7,092 bases of DNA, taken from positions 1 to 7,092 of the forward strand of contig JAKSUF010000071.1 in assembly GCA_024409145.1 (NCBI GenBank), written 5' to 3'. The notes under the pieces are model-generated. The model saw only the letters and a program-made list of their open reading frames with translations, ran no database searches and was not told the origin of the DNA. Positions 1 through 4,852 of this stretch are shown in pieces. Made by a program: the position numbers and the translations under genes. Numbering within the stretch: position 1 is the stretch's first letter; the number at the start of each line of letters is the position of its first letter. Source of the stretch: an archaeon. GTDB taxonomy: Archaea > Methanobacteriota > Methanobacteria > Methanobacteriales > Methanobacteriaceae.

Positions 1-72
1 AGGGTTTAGTTTTAATTAATCTTTTTCTTTGTATAATTTATTGTATTTAGATAATTGTGCTTTATTTGGTAA

Positions 73-99
73 ATTAAAGTTAATTAAAAATTCTTTAAT
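73..99. repeat. 7-bp inverted repeat upstream of the pssA TATA box
   Basis: ATTAAAG at 73-79 is the exact reverse complement of CTTTAAT at 93-99, with a 13-base A/T spacer. It sits 11 bases upstream of the likely TATA box, where an archaeal regulator could bind. In DNA this A+T-rich, short inverted repeats often occur by chance, so this is only a candidate operator. Confidence 0.25.
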
Positions 100-110
100 C
101 AATTAGGGAT

Positions 111-118
111 TATATAAT
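111..118 (+). promoter_or_regulatory. candidate TATA box for archaetidylserine synthase
   Basis: TATATAAT lies 58 bases before the start codon. Archaeal transcription usually begins about 25 bases after the TATA box, which would place the start near 138-143 and leave a leader of about 35 bases containing the GGAG ribosome site at 165-168. Bases 1-110 hold no gene that I can see. The T-rich stretch at 21-30 may be the terminator of a gene off the left edge. Confidence 0.5.
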
Positions 119-175
119 CGTTTTTAAGAAAAAATTAATAAGGAAGTTTGTTTAAACTATTATTGGAGTCAAATT

Positions 176-1087
176 ATGAATTTAAAAAGTATAGGAATGA
201 GGTATTTTTTTGCAATTCCAGATGCAATTTCATTTTTGAATTTGGTGTTTGGGTTTTTAGCTATATTGATGGTTTTTAATCAGAATTTATCATTAGCATC
301 AATGTTTGTGATTGTTGCAATGATTTTTGACTCTGTAGATGGATGGTTTGCTAGAAAAACTAATCGTAATGATGTATTTGGTTTTGGTAAGAATATTGAT
401 TCTTTAGCAGATATTGTTTCATTTGCTGTAGCTCCTGCAGCTATTCTTTATGCAGCTATTGGGGCTAGTGGTTGGTTTAATGGTCTTGTTACAGTTGTTT
501 GTTTATTTGTCCTTTTTTGTGGATTACTTAGACTTGCTCGTTATAATGTAATATCTGATAAAATTGCTTTTAAAGGTTTTATTGGTTTCCCAATACCTGC
601 AACTGCAGTTATTATTGTTACTTATTACTTAAGTGGGTGTTTTAATAGTGCTGTAGCTATTATATTATCAATTTTCGCAGGTTATTTAATGATTAGTACA
701 ATTAAATATCCTAAAATACAAGATATGTCTTTAATTGGGATTGGCGCAGTATTAATTGTTTTAATAATAATTCCTATTAACTTTGTTATTGCTGGAATTA
801 ATATTCCTGCATTGTTATTATTACTTTTAGTATTAATTTATATGTTAGTTCCATGTTTGGAATTCTTCTTAGAAGTAGATGGTTTATTATCTAAAGAAAA
901 TACTATGGGTTATGTTAATAGAGTTAAAGAAGTTACTGGCGATAAATTTAATGAGTCTAGAGATAAAGCAGAATCAAAATTAAAAGATACTAAAAATAAA
1001 TTCTCAAATATGAAAGAAGCAGTTGATGAAGTTTCTTATGGTAGTTCTGAGGATAAAGATTTTGGAAAAGATGATGATTGGCTTTAA
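176..1087 (+). CDS. pssA: archaetidylserine synthase (CDP-alcohol phosphatidyltransferase family)
   Basis: This is a membrane enzyme expected to join CDP-archaeol and L-serine into archaetidylserine and CMP, the step before decarboxylation to archaetidylethanolamine. The CDP-alcohol phosphatidyltransferase signature is complete: D52, D55-G56, A59-R60, G71, D75 and D79, the aspartates that hold the catalytic metals. The spacing between AR and G71 is 10 residues rather than the common 8. Serine-type members are further marked by LRLARYN at 118-124 and by a GFIGFPIPATA-like segment after it, both seen here. About eight hydrophobic segments run from residue 18 to 230. Residues about 240-303 form a highly charged, helix-prone tail ending in DDDWL, beyond the usual end of the family. 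The ATG start has GGAG seven bases upstream. The gene stands alone and is followed by oligo-T. Substrate is assigned from family motifs, so related head-group transferases remain possible. Confidence 0.9.
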   Translation: MNLKSIGMRYFFAIPDAISFLNLVFGFLAILMVFNQNLSLASMFVIVAMIFDSVDGWFARKTNRNDVFGFGKNIDSLADIVSFAVAPAAILYAAIGASGWFNGLVTVVCLFVLFCGLLRLARYNVISDKIAFKGFIGFPIPATAVIIVTYYLSGCFNSAVAIILSIFAGYLMISTIKYPKIQDMSLIGIGAVLIVLIIIPINFVIAGINIPALLLLLLVLIYMLVPCLEFFLEVDGLLSKENTMGYVNRVKEVTGDKFNESRDKAESKLKDTKNKFSNMKEAVDEVSYGSSEDKDFGKDDDWL

Positions 1088-1188
1088 ATAAAATATAATT
1101 CTATTATTATAGAAAATCTTTTATTAATTTAAGCTACTTGCTTATTGTTAATAAAAATTTGACTCCTTGTTATTATATTTTATTTTAG

Positions 1189-1218
1189 TTTTTTTTTATT
1201 TTTTTATTATCTTTTTTT
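1189..1218 (+). terminator. oligo-T terminator after pssA
   Basis: Three T runs of 9, 7 and 7 bases (1189-1197, 1199-1205, 1212-1218) occur within 30 bases, about 100 bases after the stop codon. Archaeal RNA polymerase stops on oligo-T tracts without needing a hairpin, so this fits an intrinsic terminator with a fairly long 3' untranslated region. Confidence 0.6.
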
Positions 1219-1362
1219 ATTTATTTTATATTTCATATTTCACTGATTTATTTAACTAATTTATTTATTTAGTTTTCTTTTATTTTTAAGTTATTTTTTC
1301 ACTTGTTTTGTTTTATAATTGGATAATTAATCATTTATTCTTAAATTTTCGATAAATTGGAT

Positions 1363-1370
1363 TTTATAAT
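1363..1370 (+). promoter_or_regulatory. candidate TATA box for the DUF515 gene
   Basis: TTTATAAT, preceded by AATTGGAT, would give a start near 1390-1395 and a leader of about 80 bases. A weaker element around 1410-1421 (AATTTATCATAA) would give a shorter leader of about 30 bases, and a further copy lies at 1311-1320. I cannot choose between them from sequence alone. Confidence 0.35.
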
Positions 1371-1456
1371 TTTTATCTAGTAATTAAATTATTATGGGTT
1401 TTAATTAATAATTTATCATAATCACTTTTCTGTCTACATTATTTATCTCATTCTTT

Positions 1457-1460
1457 AAGG
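1457..1460 (+). promoter_or_regulatory. ribosome binding site that decides the DUF515 start
   Basis: AAGG ends one base before an in-frame TTG at 1462 but ten bases before the ATG at 1471. Only the ATG is at a workable distance, so the start is placed at 1471 and the longer TTG reading is rejected. Confidence 0.6.
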
Positions 1461-1470
1461 TTTGATAATT

Positions 1471-3249
1471 ATGGATGATTCTAATAATCGTTTTAAATTC
1501 TTAAAGAAAATATCCTCAAAATTAGATAATTTGTTTTTAGGTGACTTGATTCAATCTAAAGACAAAGATTCTAATGGATCAATGGATAATCATTTAGTTG
1601 AGGACTATTTATTTAATCAGATTAATTCTAATCTTCAAGATAATTCGTTTAAAGATAACTTTGGAGAAAATGATTATTCTAAATATGATAGTGAAATACA
1701 TCATGGTAATTTTGGTAATGATAAATATTCAAAATATATTTATTTAGATGAGTTTGATGATAAGCAGTCTATAAATAATACTAATAAGGATGAGTTACTA
1801 TTTAATAATTCAGATAATTATTCTAAATATCATAATTTGGATTCTAAATATGATGATTCTAAATTAGATTATGGTAATTTTAATGATTTTGAGGGTTTTA
1901 ATAAAGTTGATGATTTAGGTAGTTTTAATAATACTGATAATTCTAGGAATATTAATTCAAAATCTTATTTAAGTAATTTAAAAAATAAGTTACTAAATTC
2001 AGATAAATCTTTTAAACGAAATTTTGGATTAGTTGCAATAATTTTAATAATTTTGGTTTTAGCTTCTTCTGTGTTTTATTTTGGTGTTTTTCAACCTTTT
2101 CAAAATGAATTGGATACTTCAAAAACAGCTAAATTAAATGAATTAAACACTTTGTATAAAGGTCCTTTATCTGTTGATTCTCATTATTATGAATTAAAAC
2201 ATCAAATTGAGGATGCTTCTAGATTAGAAGATGTAAATTCTATTGATATTTTAAGAACTGCTACTGGAGACTGGAGAGAATATCATGTATCTAAGATTAA
2301 TGCTTTTGGTGATTCCTATGGGAGAATTATGATGAGTTACTCTGAGGAAGAAACTAAAAAAGTTTTAATGTCTTGTGATGATGCAAAATCATTTGTTAAG
2401 GATAATGATGGAAAAATTTTATCTAATGTTCAATTTGAAAAAGTGGATACTGTTATAGTACCTATTTCAATCAATCGATTACAAGCAACTGGGGGTTTAA
2501 TTTCAGTTGGTAGTATTGTGGATATTTACTCATTATCTTCAAATGATAGTTATTATTTGGATAGTTCTAGTTCTGGGTCTAATCCTTCGGATTCTGAAGA
2601 ACCTAGTTCTGTTTCTGAATCTGAAAATATGAATTCAAATGATGAACAAGTTAATGACTCAAATATTGAAAGTTCTGATTTAAGTTCGAATAATAATGAT
2701 TATTCTGATGATGAGAATGAGGATATTCAAAAGTCCACAAATGAAAATTCTCTAAATAGTTCTGTTGAATCTATTAAAGATAATAATTCTAAATTATCTG
2801 CAATGGAAGAACCTGATGTTAGTGGAGCTACTGTTTTAGCTATCTTAAGATCTAAGGAGAGTGGTGTTGTAGATAGTGAATTTATTAAGTCAACTAATTT
2901 AGTTAAGGGTAATAGAACTTACCCTACTGAAAAATCTAGTTCCTTTTCTACTGATGTCGAAGAACTATTAAAATATTCATTATTCACTGGTCAAGATGAT
3001 AATACATTATCTTCTTATTTGGATAATTATGGTATTAAATTATCTAATTATGAACGTTTATCTAATATTGGTGAGTTGGATACTGATTATCTAGTTCTTC
3101 TAGAAATTCCTCGTGCTGATGTTATGTTTATAATTAATAATATGGATAGTCTAATTCTAACAATTCCTACGGAATATGCTCCTAATTGGGTAGTTAATGA
3201 GTTAAGTTCAACTTATTATAATGAATTAAATTATAATCAATATAATTAG
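1471..3249 (+). CDS. DUF515 family single-pass membrane protein with CpaB/RcpC-like motif
   Basis: This 592-residue protein has four visible parts. Residues 1-180 are hydrophilic, rich in Asn, Asp, Ser, Lys and Tyr, and carry a repeated YSKY motif (69-72, 86-89, 117-120) with two GNF motifs (79-81, 135-137). A basic KSFKRN flank and one hydrophobic helix follow (about 185-207), predicting N-terminus inside and C-terminus outside. Residues about 230-353 form an ordered domain ending in a PISINRLQATGG...VGSIVDIYS segment, which resembles the GG-PG-VDV region of CpaB/RcpC pilus assembly proteins. A Ser/Asn/Asp/Glu linker (about 354-447) leads to a second ordered domain (about 450-575). DUF515 is a methanogen family of unknown function; membership is my recognition from pattern, not a search result. 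The gene lies just upstream of a sortase but is separated from it by a terminator and promoter signals. A role in surface or pilus-like assembly is inference. Confidence 0.75.
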   Translation: MDDSNNRFKFLKKISSKLDNLFLGDLIQSKDKDSNGSMDNHLVEDYLFNQINSNLQDNSFKDNFGENDYSKYDSEIHHGNFGNDKYSKYIYLDEFDDKQSINNTNKDELLFNNSDNYSKYHNLDSKYDDSKLDYGNFNDFEGFNKVDDLGSFNNTDNSRNINSKSYLSNLKNKLLNSDKSFKRNFGLVAIILIILVLASSVFYFGVFQPFQNELDTSKTAKLNELNTLYKGPLSVDSHYYELKHQIEDASRLEDVNSIDILRTATGDWREYHVSKINAFGDSYGRIMMSYSEEETKKVLMSCDDAKSFVKDNDGKILSNVQFEKVDTVIVPISINRLQATGGLISVGSIVDIYSLSSNDSYYLDSSSSGSNPSDSEEPSSVSESENMNSNDEQVNDSNIESSDLSSNNNDYSDDENEDIQKSTNENSLNSSVESIKDNNSKLSAMEEPDVSGATVLAILRSKESGVVDSEFIKSTNLVKGNRTYPTEKSSSFSTDVEELLKYSLFTGQDDNTLSSYLDNYGIKLSNYERLSNIGELDTDYLVLLEIPRADVMFIINNMDSLILTIPTEYAPNWVVNELSSTYYNELNYNQYN

Positions 3250-3250
3250 G

Positions 3251-3287
3251 TACTCAATATAAGTTAGTGTGATTGCTATAGTGAGTA
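3251..3287 (+). terminator. stem-loop immediately after the DUF515 stop codon
   Basis: TACTCA (3251-3256) pairs with TGAGTA (3282-3287). After one A-G mismatch, TATA (3258-3261) pairs with TATA (3277-3280), leaving a 15-base loop. It begins one base after the TAG stop. The oligo-T tract lies about 33 bases further on, so it is not a classical hairpin-plus-T terminator. It may instead protect the 3' end of the transcript, or it may be chance. Confidence 0.4.
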
Positions 3288-3319
3288 TATTGTATAATTA
3301 ATGTAATTTAATTCACTTA

Positions 3320-3339
3320 TTTTTTTATTTTTTTATTTT
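3320..3339 (+). terminator. oligo-T terminator between the DUF515 gene and the sortase gene
   Basis: T runs of 7, 7 and 4 bases separated by single A residues lie about 70 bases after the DUF515 stop codon. They match the archaeal oligo-T terminators seen after the other genes here and argue that the sortase has its own promoter. Confidence 0.6.
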
Positions 3340-3346
3340 CTTAAGT

Positions 3347-3377
3347 TATTTTATAAATTATTAAACTATTTTATAAA
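3347..3377 (+). promoter_or_regulatory. paired TATA boxes for the sortase gene
   Basis: The 11-mer TATTTTATAAA occurs twice, at 3347-3357 and 3367-3377, exactly 20 bases apart. Each contains a strong archaeal TATA element (TTTATAAA). The downstream copy predicts a transcript start near 3400 and a leader of about 35 bases, the upstream copy one about 20 bases longer. The GAGG ribosome site (3425-3428) is seven bases before the ATG. Confidence 0.5.
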
Positions 3378-3435
3378 CTTTTATTAATTAATAATTACAT
3401 ATTAATATTAAATTTTAATTTATTGAGGATTATAT

Positions 3436-4206
3436 ATGGATTTGAAAAATATTCGATTCACGACTATAATTGTAGTTATTGCATTACTTGTAATTAGTCT
3501 ATATGCTGTTACTGAAGTAACTTATTTCTCAGCTAAAAATAATGCGGAATCTCATAATTTTACTGAACCTCTTCTTTCAATTCCTTCAATAGGTGTTAAT
3601 GAGGTAGTTAATAATGTTTCCATATCTCAAGGAGTATATCATGATAAAGGATCATATGCTCCTACTAAAGGGGATGTTGTTTTATTTGGTCATAGGACTC
3701 TTCAAGGGTCTGCATTCTTAAGATTAGATGATTTGCATAAAGGTGATTGTGTTACTCTTCAATGGCCGGGTATTGGTGAAATAAATTATACTATTAATGA
3801 TAAGAATATTGTTCCAGCATCATATAGATTAAATTTAAATGAAAGTCATAATAAGAATATTAATTCTCAGCAAATTTATTTAATTACTTGCCACCCTATT
3901 GGATCTGCTTCTGAGAGATTAATTTGTGTCGGGAATTTAAATTCTACAAGTTTAATTAATGAATCTGATATGAATTATCCTAATTTAGAGTTTTACCCAT
4001 GGTTAATTACTTTAGGATTTTTTATTTTTGGTTGTGTTGTTAGCTTTTTATTCAGAGATAAAGAAGATAATATTAATCAAGTGATTATTTTAAGTGTAGT
4101 AATTTTATTAACTATTGCTTTAGTTGTTTTTATATTATTCCCAGGGTCATCTCAATTTTGGGCTAATAATTTGGAGTGGTTAAATAGTTTAATTGGTGTA
4201 AATTAG
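3436..4206 (+). CDS. sortase family transpeptidase, three membrane segments
   Basis: Sortases are extracellular cysteine transpeptidases that cut a sorting signal on secreted proteins and link them to a wall component or to each other. All three catalytic residues are visible: His86 in LFGHRTLQG, Cys152 in YLITCHP (the TLxTC motif), and Arg161 in SERLICVG. The LSIPSIGV opening of the domain (about 47-54), the LDDLHKGD segment (97-104) and the GHR motif resemble class D/E sortases, though the class is not certain. One N-terminal helix (about 8-30) anchors the protein with the domain outside. After the domain come two more helices (about 188-206 and 216-236) and a short outer tail. That C-terminal hairpin is not usual in bacterial sortases, which are mostly anchored by one helix. 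The organism is expected to have pseudomurein, so the acceptor would differ from bacterial peptidoglycan. No LPxTG-like signal is seen in any neighbour. Confidence 0.9.
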   Translation: MDLKNIRFTTIIVVIALLVISLYAVTEVTYFSAKNNAESHNFTEPLLSIPSIGVNEVVNNVSISQGVYHDKGSYAPTKGDVVLFGHRTLQGSAFLRLDDLHKGDCVTLQWPGIGEINYTINDKNIVPASYRLNLNESHNKNINSQQIYLITCHPIGSASERLICVGNLNSTSLINESDMNYPNLEFYPWLITLGFFIFGCVVSFLFRDKEDNINQVIILSVVILLTIALVVFILFPGSSQFWANNLEWLNSLIGVN

Positions 4207-4236
4207 ATGTATTCTTAATATTTAAGTAATTCATCT

Positions 4237-4269
4237 TTTATAATTTTTAATTTATAATTTTTAATTTAT
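4237..4269 (+). repeat. 14-bp tandem repeat carrying TATA elements before mptD
   Basis: The unit TTTATAATTTTTAA occurs twice without a mismatch (4237-4250, 4251-4264), followed by a partial third copy, TTTAT (4265-4269). Each full unit contains a TATA-box-like TTATAAT. The first copy would start transcription around 4265-4268 and the second around 4279. Leaders would thus be very short or absent for the mptD start at 4274 or 4286. No long T run separates the sortase from mptD, so read-through is also possible. Confidence 0.6.
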
Positions 4270-4273
4270 CGTT

Positions 4274-4654
4274 ATGAGTGAGATTATGGATGTTAATAAA
4301 AAATATTTCTCAAATTTAAGTTCTAGGGAAAGAGCTATATTTGAAGGAGGAATTACTATGGGGGCTTTATTCCACCAGTTTGTAGGAACTCCTTTTAATA
4401 AAAAAAATGTTTCTAGTTTAGAAAAAGCTATTGAAGAATCATTTCAGTTACAACCTGCAATAGAAAAAGTAGAGGTTTCTATTGACTTAGGTATGTTAGA
4501 TCAATCTATGACTGAATTTCAATATACTTCTCTCACTGGAGATATGTTAGATGTTAAAATTTATTCTAGAGTTGATGATGCTTTGGCAGTTATTAGGATA
4601 AAATTTGTTGAAGAACTAAATTATCCTTTAATGTTTGTTGAGGATATTCAGTAA
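4274..4654 (+). CDS. mptD: archaeal dihydroneopterin aldolase (methanopterin biosynthesis)
   Basis: MptD cleaves 7,8-dihydroneopterin into 6-hydroxymethyl-7,8-dihydropterin and glycolaldehyde, making the pterin part of tetrahydromethanopterin, the C1 carrier of methanogenesis. This 126-residue cytoplasmic protein matches the archaeal family (formerly DUF381), which is unrelated to bacterial FolB. The hallmark stretch SSRERAIFEGGITMGALFHQ (16-35) is followed by FVGTP (36-40). From memory of the Methanocaldococcus enzyme, the residues shown to matter are a Glu, a Gln and a Tyr; their likely equivalents here are Glu24, Gln60 and Tyr117 (in ELNYPLMFVEDI), the Tyr least surely. The start is uncertain. 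ATG 4274 has no ribosome site but would suit a near-leaderless transcript. ATG 4286 has GTGAG three bases upstream and would remove four residues. The gene sits between surface-protein genes with no functional link to them. Confidence 0.9.
   Translation: MSEIMDVNKKYFSNLSSRERAIFEGGITMGALFHQFVGTPFNKKNVSSLEKAIEESFQLQPAIEKVEVSIDLGMLDQSMTEFQYTSLTGDMLDVKIYSRVDDALAVIRIKFVEELNYPLMFVEDIQ
4344..4350 (+). promoter_or_regulatory. perfect Shine-Dalgarno sequence inside mptD
   Basis: AAGGAGG lies seven bases before an in-frame ATG at 4358 (Met29). It is the best ribosome site in the window and better than anything at the annotated mptD start. It also encodes the conserved Glu-Gly-Gly of the family motif, so it is most simply a by-product of codon choice. 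Initiation here would give a 98-residue form lacking Glu24. Confidence 0.35.
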
Positions 4655-4680
4655 GTTTAATTTATAGTCTTTCAAATCTA

Positions 4681-4705
4681 TTTTTTTATTTAATTTTATT
4701 TTTTT
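4681..4705 (+). terminator. oligo-T terminator after mptD
   Basis: Two seven-base T runs (4681-4687 and 4699-4705) begin 26 bases after the mptD stop codon, with a shorter run between them. This matches the terminators after the other genes. Confidence 0.6.
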
Positions 4706-4762
4706 AATTTTAATTCAGTTTTATTAACTTATTTTTAGGATTGTCTACAAACATAGTTTTAT

Positions 4763-4770
4763 GTATAAAT
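4763..4770 (+). promoter_or_regulatory. candidate TATA box for the adhesin-like gene
   Basis: GTATAAAT lies about 83 bases before the likely ATG, predicting a start near 4790-4796 and a leader of roughly 60 bases. That leader is longer than for pssA or the sortase, and it would contain the inverted repeat at 4797-4829. Confidence 0.4.
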
Positions 4771-4796
4771 ATTCTTTGTTAATGTGTTAGATTTTT

Positions 4797-4829
4797 ATTA
4801 ATGTTTTAAGGATTAATATTTTCATTAAT
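4797..4829 (+). repeat. inverted repeat in the adhesin leader
   Basis: ATTAATG (4797-4803) is the exact reverse complement of CATTAAT (4823-4829), with a 19-base spacer. If transcription starts near 4795, this hairpin would sit at the 5' end of the messenger. It is A+T-rich and would be weak as RNA, so it could equally be a DNA operator or chance. Confidence 0.25.
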
Positions 4830-4842
4830 TATGTGGGAATTT

Positions 4843-4846
4843 GGTG
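4843..4846 (+). promoter_or_regulatory. ribosome binding site that decides the adhesin start
   Basis: GGTG at 4843-4846 matches part of the AGGAGGTGATC complement of archaeal 16S RNA. It lies six bases before ATG 4853, three before GTG 4850 and twelve before ATG 4859. The spacing favours 4853; the alternatives shift the signal peptide by only one or two residues. Confidence 0.5.
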
Positions 4847-4852
4847 TAAGTG

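Larger units (their letters stand above)
1088..1470. other. long A+T-rich spacer without a gene
   Basis: This 383-base gap has no credible reading frame on either strand and no tRNA-like or other structured RNA that I can recognise. It holds oligo-T runs after pssA (1189-1218). Two TATA-like copies of TTTTATAATT lie at 1311-1320 and 1362-1371, each next to an AATTGGAT octamer (1317-1324 and 1355-1362). The ribosome site of the next gene is at its right end. Confidence 0.6.

Noticed and set aside
1088..1461. Structured RNA or riboswitch in the long spacer
   Set aside because: The sequence is almost all A/T with oligo-T runs. I found no G+C-containing stems or known RNA motif.
1462..1470. TTG start for the DUF515 gene, three codons upstream
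   Set aside because: The AAGG ribosome site ends only one base before it. ATG 1471 has a workable spacing of ten bases.
2560..2790. Ser/Asn/Asp/Glu-rich stretch in the DUF515 gene considered as a possible frameshifted or foreign insert
   Set aside because: The frame stays open, the codon use matches the rest of the gene, and ordered sequence resumes after it. A disordered extracellular linker explains it.
1431..4749. Octamer TGTCTACA shared by the spacers before the DUF515 gene (1431-1438) and the adhesin gene (4742-4749)
   Set aside because: It lies at different distances from the two starts (33 and 103 bases) and lacks any flanking similarity. Two copies of an octamer in this much sequence are weak evidence.
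4761..4790. Nine-codon reading frame (MYKYSLLMC) before the adhesin gene
   Set aside because: It overlaps the likely TATA box, so it would probably not be in the transcript, and it has no ribosome site.
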